NCBI GenBank assembly: GCA_025642065.1
Contig: JAODUP010000026.1
Location: forward strand, 372,001 to 436,000
Reading direction: 5' to 3'
From: Paralvinella palmiformis
Taxonomy: Eukaryota; Annelida; Polychaeta; Terebellida; Alvinellidae
Length of the DNA: 64,000 bases
Part shown: positions 24,662 to 36,720 of the stretch, one piece after another
Layout of the letters: the number at the start of each line of letters is the position of its first letter
How positions within the stretch are numbered: the first letter of the stretch is position 1
Notes under the pieces: model-generated
Seen by the model: only the letters and a program-made list of their open reading frames with translations
Told to the model about the DNA's origin: nothing
Databases searched by the model: none
Position numbers and translations under genes: made by a program

Positions 24662-25463
24662 GCTTATCGTATCAGGTAAACATAATATCATAATTATAAT
24701 TGAAATATGATTAGTGGAGTTCAACTTGACGCCACCTCAATATGTCTCCAAATGTATCTCCGACTATATAAAAAAATGATCACAAACGTCATACAGAGAG
24801 AAGACCAAACAGAAAGCTTCCCGGCGATAATGGGATATTAATTACAGAAATCAAAACCTCTCCTTCTCCCCCCCCCCCCCTTTAAACCATGACAACAAAC
24901 GTTGACGACTTTCTGAAGGCCGGAGAGATGTTAGAGGAGAAAGGACCAGGTGTATGCGCCGATATTTCCGTTGTTAGGCGATAATTCATGGCCGCAATTC
25001 CCCGGTTGCCATGGCGACGGGCAGGTGATTTTTCGAGCCGTAATGATGCCGATGCGAAGGTTAGGTGGCGCGTACCACGGAGATAGAATTGATGATTGCG
25101 GTGATGGGTGGTGAAGAAGTGCGTCCCCCCCCCCTCTCTCTCTCTCTCTGATATGGAATAATTGTTAATCATCACTAATGGCTAGATTGTAATGGGAGAA
25201 GCCGTACTATTAAGACGGCGGTCTGTCCTTAGCCCATCTGAGCCTGGCTTAGACATACTTTGTACGACAAATAGACGATTAGACGATGATATGGTCAAGA
25301 TAATGGCCGAGATCATCCAAAGTTACATCGTCGATTAAAAGATCTTTTCGCGTCGATAGCAAAAATTTAATATCTCTCGTCTTCACAATAAAATATCAAA
25401 ATATTAAGTTGGATATGAATACTATTGTATGAATAGAATATATAGGAATTACATGATTATATG

Positions 25464-25513
<50 letters not shown>

Positions 25514-25664
25514 GGGGAGGGGATGATTGTGTACTCAAAGGTTTTTATTTATTTGTAAACTTACGTTAATAGTCGCGCAACTTGAATTTTGGGGGGGGGG
25601 AATAAGTCCATGATGATGAGAAACAAGAGGATGATGATGATGATGATGATGATGACGATTACTG

Positions 25665-25999
25665 CCGCCAGAATCGTCACATCATCCATGAGTCGATAAA
25701 CCTCCACTGGTTCTCTACCGAGTACAGATTAGAATACAAACCATATAGAACGGGCTATATAATTAGCAACGCACTACAGTACATTTGTCTGAGTTGTTGA
25801 CGAGGTATAATCCGGGCATATCCCTCAGGTCAAAGAGGATCATAAGAAGACTTGAGGTACGGGGGCTCGAACTATCACATATAGAGGCCGATTTTACACT
25901 AAGGCTACCCCAATTATTGTGGAACTCTCTACTCAGTGACACTCAAAATATTGTTAAATAACGTCAATTGTTTACTTAAAATCCATCTCTTCACCAATG

Positions 26000-26056
<57 letters not shown>

Positions 26057-26125
26057 TCTTTTATAAAGCAATTGGTTTAGTAATGAAGGCGCTTTCGAAT
26101 ATACGATGAGAGCGCCTTATGTATA
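25665..26125 (+). mobile_element. Degraded LINE 3' end (CR1/L2-like), interrupted by (TA)n
   Basis: The plus-strand frame gives LHWFSTEYRLEYKPYRTGY, the LHWLP...R..FK-type motif of CR1/L2-like reverse transcriptase C-termini, then frameshifted remnants. A (TA)n run at 25999-26051 interrupts the 3' region. The end (GGCGCTTTCGAATATACGAT...AGCGCCTTATG) resembles the hairpin-like 3' tails of the other LINE copies in the window. Confidence 0.6.
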
Positions 26126-26373
26126 AATCTGGCACACGATGATATGATGGTGATGAGGAGGCAGAGGTCGAATGATGATGATGATGGTGATGAAGATGAT
26201 GGTAACTCTTTCGAGTACATATTTATCTATCACGATACTTGTACATCTTTCGGTACAGGCGTTTGTTTGTCCTCTCGAACACACTGTATAAGTATTCCCC
26301 CTCTCTATCTACACACGCGCGCAGCACGCACGCACGCACGCACACACACACAAGAGAGAGAGAGAGAGAGAGA

Positions 26374-26572
26374 TGGTGATGATGATGATAATGATTGGTG
26401 TTTTATGGCCACTTTTGTGCACATGGTAGGCTAAATGGGCCGAGCGACCTCCAAAGGTAATAAAGCGAAGTCAAAGATGAAACAACCTTGAGATATGCCC
26501 ACGCCGAGATTCGAACACGCGTGGTAGTGATCTGTGGTCCAACGCGCTATCGCTAGACCACGGAGGCGCCCC
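26374..26572 (-). mobile_element. tRNA-derived SINE, family A
   Basis: Minus-strand full-length copy: (GAT)n tail at 26374-26400, typical body, B-box GATTCGAACACGCG (plus strand), and head ...GCTAGACCACGGAGGCGCCCC. It sits between (GA)n and (GT)n(G)n microsatellites. Confidence 0.88.
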
Positions 26573-26907
26573 CACAGACACACAGAGTGTGTGTGTGTGT
26601 GTGGGGGGGGGGGGGCTTTTGCATGTTAGTTATCTGCAGATGTCTCTTTTATTATCTAAAATGTTTGTCATCAACAGATTCAGGTATTTTGGTATGTTGC
26701 AGCCACCACCATCACCACCACCACCACAACAACAACAACAACAACAATAGCAACAACAATAGCAATACAATAATAATTATCATAACCCGGGACACAATAC
26801 CGTACCCTCATACTTGAATATTGTCAGCAAAATGACACAATGACACCCCGAGGCTATTCTGTACAAATATACATACGGGCAGCGAGGTATACTGACATCC
26901 CGATAGT

Positions 26908-27529
26908 ATACTGGACATCAGTGTACGGACGTTAGTGTATGGGCGTTAGTGTACATATAGATCTTAGTGGACCTGACATTCGTGCACTGGATGTTAGCGT
27001 ACCAGACATTAGTATGTATTGAAAATCTATGTCCAGAGTTACGAGAGATTTCGAATTGGCCGCTTTAAATACTGCCGAACCTCTTTTCCCGATAGTTTCA
27101 TTGGCGTACGTAGTTGAGAATAACGTCCGATAACTCATCCTCCATTTCCACAAATGCCGGTGTTACCACATCGGAAAGGAAGGAAAGCCAAAACATGTCA
27201 TTTGTTTTATTTGATTTTGAAATGCAGCATCTTCATCATCATACATCGAACTTTATATCCCAAATGGCAAATGTTCCAATAAACACTTTGTCCAGGATGG
27301 AAAAGACACCCACTGCGCCTAGCCCTTGGAACTTCCAGTTCGTCTCCGTACGCCAACGTTTCAGCAGCATTTAAAGTGGCCAATTGAAAATCTCTCATCA
27401 GTGCGTCTGGTTGTAACTGTGTTTTTTTCTTCAATGTACACTAATGTCTGGTACACTAACATCCAGTACACGAATGCCAGGTCCACTAACATCCATGTAC
27501 ACTAACGTTCGTACACTAATATCCAGTAC
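26908..27529. mobile_element. Foldback element with long inverted repeats of about 170-200 bp
   Basis: The left arm (about 26908-27115) and the reverse complement of the right arm (about 27345-27529) align over most of their length, for example TACTGGATATTAGTGTACG / TACTGGACATCAGTGTACG at the ends and AGAGATTTCGAATTGGCCGC / AGAGATTTTCAATTGGCCAC inside. The outer part of each arm is built of 13-18-bp subrepeats of the ACTGGATGTTAGTGTACC type. No transposase was seen in the 230-bp centre. Confidence 0.8.
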
Positions 27530-29456
27530 AATAAGACCCTCAAGCCGGGCAGCAATACCGTATACCCAAACACCTATAGTCCTAATTAATAATTATATCT
27601 TTAACTAACAAGAAGCTAATCACACATCGAGATAAGCGGACAAATATCGTATAATATACCTTTTAATCTAGGGTTTGTTTACCGAAAACGAAACATTCCC
27701 TCTTTTCGTCTACACTTAGAGATGACAATTGTATCACTTTATCAAGCGGAAGTTGTTTACTTTTCTCGTATACGCCTTTCGGCGAAATTAAATAGCTGAA
27801 GGTTATAGGCTCCATTAAACGCACGGTCAACGGCAGGTAAGGCGGGAGAGGGGGTGATAGGGGGTGAGGAAGCGGCAGGTTGTTGTCGGAGCTGCTGCGA
27901 AGGTCTACTGAATAATGAACAGATCATCGGCTCAAGGTTCTAAACTCGACAGCCGACGATTTATGTCAGATCGGCGTGAGTGGCTCGGGTCTGAGAAAGT
28001 ATATACCGGCAAGAAATCCACTCGGCCACGAACATATAAAGCCCGGCGAGGTCAGCACGCCCTCTAGAATAGAAGGATAGGACTAGCGAGTCCTTCACAA
28101 ACTGATAACGTACAAACAAAACCTACACAAGCAGGGTTAAAAATCGGCATTTCTTTTAAAACGTTACAACAACAAAAAGTAATTTACCTTCCTTTTTATT
28201 AAAAAAAAACAAACAAAACAATTAAGAACCCTTCGTCTCCACAGTGGCGTTTGTATTCGCAACGTCAGAGGGGGGGGGTTGTCGTCATTTTAATTAACAC
28301 AAGTAAACGAAAGGAGAAATTGTGCGTGCTCGTGCACGCGTGGGCACGCGCTAGTGTGTACGTATTTAAATAATGTAAGTAGATTATTTCCAGCTAGACA
28401 ACTAATTCTATAATTCTATAATGGAAAATTAAAGTTTCTTACCTGACTTTCGTCAAAACAATCTATATCAGAACCAACAGTAACTGTGTCAGGTCACACC
28501 AGCAGATAACCTCAGGATCCTGTATACTAATGGCTATCTATTCCGTTCAATTAGTACTTGATACGTTCCCAACAAGAGTACTCTCTATCTAGACTATCAC
28601 ACACAGACACACACACACTATATCTCTCTCCGTGTATGTACCGTTTCACGAAGAGCCTCGTCCGGAGGCCAATTTTATTATGTTCGCGGTGTGCTCGTGG
28701 TCCGAACGTAAACGATGACGTCAACACGTTGACACATCCGACTGCGAGGACGAGTGAATGAACGAGCTACGAGTCAACGACAACAACCGGCCGAGCCTAT
28801 AGGTCTAGCTATTAACCATCACTTAAATATGACAACTATCTACGATACACCAGACACAGAGAGAGAGAGAGAGAGAGAGAGCAGGATGTCCGCATATCAT
28901 AACACCTGAGTAAGCCTCTGTTGCAGTAGGTATGGTGGGCTGCAGACTTGGACGGTTTCACGCACCGATTGATTCCGTAGAAAAGTGCTGAATCACGGCG
29001 CGAACACCAGACTTATTACTAAACAGCTGTTCTGCTCTCATTCGCAGTCGGCCATGTGCGGCAACAACCGGCGCGTTTCTGCCAGGAGAACGTTCACCCA
29101 GAACCGTGGACCGGTTAAAAAGGAACCTACGCTTCGAATTAACCTGGAGAGAAAAACCGTAGGAGCTTTAACACTTCGAATAATAAGACTAATTGTAATA
29201 ATATTATTGTGACGATTCCAAATGCTGATAATGACGATATAAAACGGCCGGGTGTTTGTGATGTATGTCACATGCTCGAACACGTGGCTAGTGATGCCGA
29301 AAGCGGCCTCCAGAGAAAACACACACACACGTGTGCGTGTGTGTGTGTGTGAAAGGTCGAGATTTACAAGATAAATATATGTTTATGAGAAGTAAACTTC
29401 TTTCTCTCTCACGTTAGTCTCTTTGAACCATTGTTTGAACGCTTCCTGTGTTGATG

Positions 29457-29610
29457 GCTGAGTGAGTGAGTGAGTGAGTGAGTGAGTGAGTGAGTGAGTG
29501 AGTGAGTGAGTGTGAGTGAGTGAGTGAGTGAGTGAGTGAGTGAGTGAGTGAGTGAGTGAGTGAGTGAGTGAGTGAGTGAGTGAGTGAGTGAGTGAGTGAG
29601 TGAGTGAGTT
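29457..29610. repeat. Long (GAGT)n array
   Basis: About 38 GAGT units with one two-base interruption near 29511. On the minus strand it reads (ACTC)n. Confidence 0.97.
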
Positions 29611-29867
29611 ATTTTAGCCGCCTGGGTCAAATGGCCAAGGACTTTCGGTGTTAAGTCTTTCCGGAACATATTTAATTGTGACGCGATTTAAACAAAAGTG
29701 ACATGACACGTGACTGAGACTGATGACGTCACAGCGGATCGAGGCGTAAGCTGTGTGAGGACAATAATTGTCTCCGAAGGACATCGACATAACAGACGAC
29801 GTCCTGAAGTGTCTCGGATAATAACAGAATGGCATCCGTCCAACCAATAACAGTTAGTTACAACTTG

Positions 29868-29930
29868 GCACAGCGGTAGCGCGCCAGATCGGAGAGCGGG
29901 ATTTATTTCGGGTTCCCAGTCACCAAAATC
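29868..29930 (+). mobile_element. tRNA-like fragment, possible SINE head
   Basis: TTGGCACAGCGGTAGCGCGC is an A-box-like segment, and TTCGGGTTCCCAGTCACC about 40 bp later is a weak B-box-like segment. It does not fold obviously as a complete tRNA and no SINE body was recognised, so it is a tentative relic. Confidence 0.3.
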
Positions 29931-30218
29931 TCTTACCGAGTATGCAGTCTTCTTTCTATATATCCGACGACAACTAATGATTTTGTCGGTTCGTGGAAAT
30001 CTGCACATCTTTTGTCAGCACACCTTTTGTCAGCTAAGCAAACACATCTCCGATATGGACTCCATGTTTTGGGGCGGATTTAGGTGGGGCCTTCCAAATC
30101 GACAGATATTTTAGGGAATAACCGGCTAACTTACATGGCATTGGGGATACTCGGAAAATCGTCGGGTAATGTGGTTTTCGCAGCGCTAAAAACACCAATT
30201 CTATTCATTTAATTACAG

Positions 30219-30406
30219 ATGATGATGATTGATGTTTTACGGCCACTTTTGTGCACAAGGTAGGCTAAATGGGCCGAGCGACTTCCAAAGGTAATGAGAC
30301 GAAGTGAAAGACGAAACAACCTTCAGATATGCCCACGCCGGGATTCGAACACGGGTGGTAGTGATCTGTGGTCCAGCACGCTACCGCTAGGCCACGGAGG
30401 TGCCCC
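30219..30406 (-). mobile_element. tRNA-derived SINE, family A, with perfect 14-bp target-site duplication
   Basis: 188-bp minus-strand copy flanked by TCATTTAATTACAG at 30205-30218 and 30407-30420. Length and ends agree exactly with the copy at 20471-20658, confirming the unit length of family A. Confidence 0.93.
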
Positions 30407-30752
30407 TCATTTAATTACAGAACATTATGTAATAATAGGGTTTAATAGGGACCGACATGGATAATGCGCACGCCTCCCCCCCCCCCCCGCAGATCCGCTA
30501 CTGAATCTAAGCCAGTATTTAGAATAAGGATGTTATTTCCCATCGATGCATATTCCCACACAATGACTGCCACGAAACAGACTGGTTCGATTTACGTACC
30601 GGTTACCCTTTTGACAATAAATAGTTGCGCTGCCCGCTTTTGTGTCCGTAATTATTAATGCATTTCTACTGTTCTAATAATTGGCTGGTGTGATCCCCAT
30701 AAAGCTGTGATATTGGCATGTCTGTAATGACTGTACGGATGTTAGCAGTATA

Positions 30753-30874
30753 GGTTGATGTTTGAATGTAGACCTGTACGGATAAGTCACATGTTTCGGT
30801 GTATATTGATAGGGATATCTTTTAATATGTCTGTACGCATGTAGCTGTCATCACGTTTCTTTTTCTTTTGTTGG

Positions 30875-30905
<31 letters not shown>

Positions 30906-31003
30906 GTGTGTGTGTGTGTGTACAGACATATTAAAAGATATCTCTATAAATATGCATCAAAACATGTGACTTATCCGTACATGTCTACATTCAAACATCA
31001 ACC
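30753..31003. repeat. 84-bp inverted repeat (foldback) with microsatellite loop
   Basis: Arms 30753-30836 and 30920-31003 are both 84 nt and reverse-complementary at all but about six positions. They begin GGTTGATGTTTGAATGTAGA and end AATATGTCTGTAC. The 83-bp loop holds a T-rich stretch, (TA)n and (GT)n. It could be a MITE/foldback element or a hairpin-RNA source. Confidence 0.92.
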
Positions 31004-31098
31004 TTATGGACCTTTTTGTAAGGAAATATAGTTTAAAAGGTTCTGTGCAGATCTGTGTACGTGTATTTACAAGGACATGTAACACTCTCTCCCTCTCT

Positions 31099-31132
<34 letters not shown>

Positions 31133-31683
31133 TGTGTGTGTGTGTGTGTGTGTGCCTGCGGCTTGTCAGGTGTGCGTGAGGACGTACACGCATCAACCAG
31201 TCTCCAAGGCACTCGACCCCCCATGATCATTGATTTCTCTTTACTTCAATAGGGTTATGTTTTCCTGTTTACTAAACTTATCTTCACGTAAACTAATAAT
31301 TACTTTAACCTGTCGATGAACGTCAACACACCATGTCTATGTACCTTTAAACACCTAGCTATCCTCGCTACACGTTCTTATACACTTAGACATGCACGTA
31401 AACTAACACGCACAGGTACATGTGAATTAATGTTTGTTCTGATCTGTAAGTAACTGGCATTAATTATCACGACCTACACGGTGTATTAGTGCGTAATTTC
31501 AATATACAGCGCCATCACATCTATATTATTATTATTGTTATTATTTCACAGACACCCATACACACACGCACACACACGCACACACAATTGTCATATACAT
31601 ACAGTTGTCAGTGAATCGAAGGTAATATCTTTAGATGGAACAAAAGAACAATAGTAGGTGACCGAGTGCTCATATAAGATAGC

Positions 31684-31718
<35 letters not shown>

Positions 31719-31928
31719 AGCCTATGACACACACACACACACACACACACCTGACAATCAATGACGTCATAAGAAAATTCAAGGCTAATATATAACGGTA
31801 ATTAAGCGCCACCTATCCTTGTTTCTCTAAGGTAATGACAGCTCGTGATGAACATTATATTTTTAAATCTATTTTCGTGCACGTTGACTAAGAAAAGAAG
31901 TTAATATTTATTACAGGCAAGTAGCTTG

Positions 31929-31964
<36 letters not shown>

Positions 31965-32246
31965 GTAGACTTTATTTTGGGGGATTTACCTGGTTAAAAT
32001 GAGAAAACAGAAGAGTCATCGTTGTCGTCATCTTTATCATTTGGCTATCTGATAATGTTTGAAGAGGTTGTGTCATCCTAACCATATCAAGGTGGAAGAT
32101 GATAAAATATGATGATGGTGGTGATGGTGGTAGCTCTAACAATGACTTTATAGGTAATAGCAGCCATTAAGCGTCATCTTCAATAATGAACTAGAAGCTG
32201 CCAAGTCAAGATTCGAATCTCAGTGTAACCTGTGTTTTCTGAGATA

Positions 32247-32278
<32 letters not shown>

Positions 32279-33906
32279 ATATCACAAGCGAGGCTAAATG
32301 AAACGGTCCTTCACTGACTGATTGGCTGACTCACTCACTCACTCACTCACTTTTAGTAGAAAATAAGGCACTACTATTTGTTAGAGAGAGGTCATCTTCC
32401 TTGTCAGCTATAATAAAACAGAGAATAATTTGTTGAAAGATTGACCTTCAAAGCCACCTGATCCTTATTACCACCCACCAATCATCATTCCCAATACACA
32501 TAAACAAATCCATGAATACCATCACCAGCCAAGGTCAAGTAACAATAATAACTTTAAACAAATAATAAAGAGAAAAGGGAACATTTGTAAGGAGGCTCAT
32601 ATGACAAAATATAGTTATATCTGCAGGGCCCCTAGACTTCACCCTATAGTCAGCGTTATGAAATTATTTCACGCGTGATTTCTCCAGACCACCCCTACTA
32701 TTTTTGGTACAGAATGATCTAGCCATCATTAACGATGGAAACATACGTCATAGACTGATCGTTTCGAAGATTCACATTTTGGGTTTCGAATAAAGGAATA
32801 AAACATCAGCTATTTTATTTAGGTTCGCCGCACCCGCACTATCAGTGTGAATGTTTAACATCATTAGACGGTTGAAAGGGGTCTGCGTCCTTGTAGAACC
32901 CAAATATGTCCGAAACGTTCAGACACAAAATTCCTGTCTCACCGATAACATCGTTTGGATGCCTAGCTAATGATCGGCTTCATCAGTTACTATAATTAGG
33001 ACATAAGTTTCTGGTGGGGAGCTGTCTTTGACGAAACCCTACTAATTCAATCTCCTGTGAGTCATATCAATTTAACGGTGGCATGTACTACGTCATTTCC
33101 GGTATTCGGTGGCAGTTTCCCTCTGAATGACCTAATTTAGGTGATATGATAAGGTAGCACAGCAATACATACACATCATGACAACACTCTATTCGTCAAT
33201 AATATACCATATATTATAAATTATAAATTTATTTAGAATTAGTCTCCGCGAGGAAGCTATAAATTACAGACCATATACGTCTCCTTCAGTTGAGGTTGTC
33301 AGCCACGTTAAAAACTTCCATTTCGGCCATTATTATTATATATCGGCCATTACTTAGCTGAAAATAAATTATATGTTTCGGTTATTATTGGCAACTTTAC
33401 TTCTATTAAGTTTAAAAATGATTGTTTTATTTTCAGATGTGTTCTGTTAACAACTACTTTTATTTGTATTCAAGTTATTTTGATACGTATTAATTTTACT
33501 TTCCCCCAAGTACAACATTACATTAAGTTAACTTCCCTTATTAAATATTTGAATGAAAGGCAGTGATGGACATTATACGTAAGATTTTGACGAATTACCG
33601 AAAGTGGTAAATATAATAAATATTTGTATGATAATTCTTTGAGTATTCAAGACGGCATGAATGAAATTTAGATGGTTATTAGTCCGACCCGATGAAGTAA
33701 ATAATTATTATGATATTAGAACAGTCAATTTTTAACTGAACAAGATGAAGGTCGCCTCATCAAATATACTACGGGTCCTATACATCACCGTGTTACATCT
33801 TTCTATAGCTCACGTCACAAAAACGTTCCTTAACATTGTAGTATAGATAAAAAAACTAAACTAGAAAGTGGCCTAACTTCTGATTGGGGTGGAATAACAA
33901 CAGATT

Positions 33907-33908
<2 letters not shown>

Positions 33909-33951
<43 letters not shown>

Positions 33952-33973
33952 CGTGCGTGCGCGCGCGCCGGCG
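33909..33973. repeat. (GT)n(GC)n alternating tract
   Basis: About 65 bp of nearly strict purine-pyrimidine alternation: a (GT)n block passing into GCGCGCGTGCGTGCGTGCGC and more CG steps. This has strong Z-DNA potential. Confidence 0.85.
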
Positions 33974-34092
33974 CATGATTAAATCACCTCAGAACAATTT
34001 TGGCGAATGAATTGTCATATAAACAATAATAATAATAATAATAATTAGTATTATTGTTGATGTTGTTGTTATTGTAGTTGTAATGGTGTTTC

Positions 34093-34680
34093 ATGCCTTT
34101 GTTACATCTCGTATAGACTATTATAACTCACTGTTATATGGCATATCTGATTATAACATCAATCGCCTTCAGGGAATTCAGAATAGTGCAGCTCCAGACA
34201 AATACTCGAAAATATGATAATATCTTCAAAAACTACATTGGCTATCTATTAGACAGTGTGATCCATTTCAAGATTTCACTAATAACATATAAATCTATCA
34301 ATGACATGGCACCTGAATACCTGTGTGAACTGACTAGAAAATCATCCCGAAAACTCAGATCATCCAGTCGAATACGATTGCAGGTGTCAGAGTCTCGGCT
34401 CAAGTCATATGGTAATTGCGCGTTTAGTGTTGCAGCCCCCCACTTTGTGGAATAGGTTGCCGGCGGATATTAGAAATGCGTCATCTCTTGAAAATTTTAA
34501 ATCCATTCTAATAACACACTTGTTCAAGGTTGTTTTCACAGATAAATAATGATTATCACTTAAATCTCTTATAGGGTTTTTACAGACATATTATTTGGTG
34601 TCTCGTTATACAGCGCCTTTGAATGGCTCCTGCTAGTAAGGGCGCTTTATTAAATCGAGATTATTATTATTATTATTATT
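34093..34680 (+). mobile_element. 5'-truncated LINE (CR1/L2-like) 3' end with (ATT)n tail, family L
   Basis: Translated motifs in order: VTSRIDYYNSLLYG, INRLQGIQNS, HFKISLITYKSINDMAPEYL, LRSSSRIRLQVSESRLKSYG, and (after a frameshift near 34440) [17 protein letters not shown] sequence. This is the usual C-terminus of CR1/L2-type reverse transcriptase ORFs. The 3' UTR ends TACAGCGCCTTTGAATGGCT...AGGGCGCTTTATTAAAT followed by (ATT)n. Related copies lie at 53028-53265 and 60060-60420. Confidence 0.82.
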
Positions 34681-34836
34681 TGTTATTGTTGTTGTCAAAC
34701 GTTTTATGACAGAATGTAGCACTACATCTATCAATCAAGAGCAAATAAAACTAATTTAAAAATAATTAGTTTTATCCTGGCAATATTTTAGCCGTTAACA
34801 ATGGCGATAGATGTGTTTCGTTAATATCATCATATG

Positions 34837-35313
34837 TCCAATGACCTCATCATCTGTCCAATAATCTCATCATCTGTTCAATAAAATGATCATCTGTCCA
34901 ATATAATCATCATCTGTCTAATAAAATCACTATCTGTCATCTGTCCAATCTAATCATGTGATCATGTGTCCAATAATCTCATCACCTGTCTAATAATGTG
35001 ATCACCTGTCCAATCATGTGATTATCTGTCCAATAATGTCATCATCTGTCCAATAATGTCATAATCTGTCCAATAATGTCATCATCTGTTCAATAATGTC
35101 ATCATCTGTCTAATCATGTCATCATCTGTCCAAAAATCTCATCACCTATCCAATAATGTCATAATCTGTCCAATAATATCATCATCTGTCCAATAATGTC
35201 ATCATCTGTCCAATAATATCATCATCTGTCCAATAATCTCATCACCTGTCCAATAATGTCATCATCTGCCCAATAGAATCATCATCCGTCCAATAAAATC
35301 ATCATCTGCCCAA
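34837..35313 (+). repeat. 20-bp minisatellite, about 23 copies
   Basis: Units of mostly 20 bp, consensus ATCATCTGTCCAATAATGTC, are repeated across about 475 bp. Single-base variants (ATAATC, ATCACC, AAAATC) are scattered. A continuous minus-strand frame at its end is a by-product. Confidence 0.95.
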
Positions 35314-35640
35314 TACCTCTATATGTAATGTATACAGGTAAATTGATTAACTGGTTTATTTTACTACCTATAGTTATGATATAAAATAAGTAAGATAAAA
35401 ACAAACGTTTCCAATTTCCATTATATTCGTTATTAATTACAATAAAATATTTTAGTTTTGATCGTGGTCTGTTTGATCGGTTTGACCGAGGAGATACCGA
35501 CAATTAGGCCTACTATAGTAATACGGTTACGTGAAACAAAATAATACGATTGATTATATGCCAATAGATTCATATGTTGACGCACACTAATCAACCTGAC
35601 TCACCACTTTCCGAATGATACGGTAGGTATGGCAGAGATG

Positions 35641-35801
35641 ACGATGATGATGGTGTTGGTTGATGATGTTTTACGGCCACTTTTGTGCACATGGTGTAGG
35701 GTAAATGGGCCGAAAAGGTAATGAGGCGTAGTCAGATATGAAACACCGTTCAAATATGCACACGCCGAGATTCGAGCTCGGGTGGTAGTGATCTGTGGTG
35801 C
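35641..35801 (-). mobile_element. Family A SINE, head-truncated and internally deleted
   Basis: Minus-strand copy with (GAT)n tail and body. About 12 bp (AGCGACCTCC region) are missing and the tRNA head is lost after CTGTGGTGCC on the plus strand. B-box GAGATTCGAGCTCGG is present. Confidence 0.8.
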
Positions 35802-36354
35802 CGTTGGTATGGTAGAGAAAAAAAACTACTGGCCTACTCGTCGAGTATAAATTCTCACTGCGTCGTACTGCGGTTGTGAATATCGGATAATGAATATTTC
35901 CGGTTAAAGAAAGGATGAGCTGAACAGTTACTAAGCTGTAATCATTAACATACAACTGAAAACAGATCGATATGACACATGACAGAGCATCGCGAGATGC
36001 TCCCATCTAATCATCGTCATCGGTTGCTTTTTTCACAGCGATACCTATCGTCGACCGCATTAGTTATCGACGTTAAGAGCTTCTCGACAAAGAAATCGTG
36101 ATTAAAACATCAATAATCTGACGGGGTCGTATGGACTCCCCCCCCCTCCTTTATGCCACCCACTAAGATCACTGGGGTGTGAAATATTTGCCATTCCGTT
36201 CGTCATCAAGTGCGCCGTGACATTCCCGCGACTACTTTAACCCGTTACGGTCAAATAGCAACATCATTCGGGGTCGTTTACCGGGTCCACTTAAAATCGA
36301 CAAATATCTAGACGCGCACCGATTCTAGGCCGAATCACTGATGACCGGGGTGTA

Positions 36355-36450
36355 GGACAGTTGCTCACCCGGACAGTTGCTCATCGGACAGTTGCTCACC
36401 CGAACACTTGCTCACCAAGGAAATGAAAAAGTGGACACTTGCTCACCAGT
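36355..36450 (+). repeat. Short tandem repeat, unit about 16-17 bp
   Basis: Five units of the type GGACAGTTGCTCACCC (variants GAACACTTGCTCACC and GGACACTTGCTCACC), the last one separated by a short AT-rich stretch. Confidence 0.8.
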
Positions 36451-36536
36451 GAATTTGTAATGATCGAAAAAATGCACCTAATTATATTAATCAAACAAAA
36501 TAAAATAATTTCTGAACTTTAATTCCCTATTAGTTG

Positions 36537-36720
36537 CTGATGATGATGATTGATGATGATGATTGATGTTTTACGGCCACTTTTGTGCACAAGGTAGGCT
36601 AAATGGGCCTAGCGACCTCCAAAGGTAATGCGACGAAGTGAAAGACGAAACAACCTTCAGATATGCCCACGCCGGGATTCGAACACGGGTGGTAGTGATC
36701 TGTGGTCCAGCACGCTACCG
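36537..36720 (-). mobile_element. Family A SINE, 5' (head) truncated
   Basis: Minus-strand copy with a duplicated GATGATGATGATT tail. The tRNA head stops at ...CACGCTACCG, missing about 20 bp. Possible imperfect target-site duplication CCCTATTAGTTG (36525-36536) / CCCTAATAATTG (36721-36732). Confidence 0.85.

Noticed and set aside
27207..27434. 75-codon minus-strand frame inside the foldback element
   Set aside because: It overlaps the inverted-repeat arm, matches no known transposase or other family, and has no splice support.
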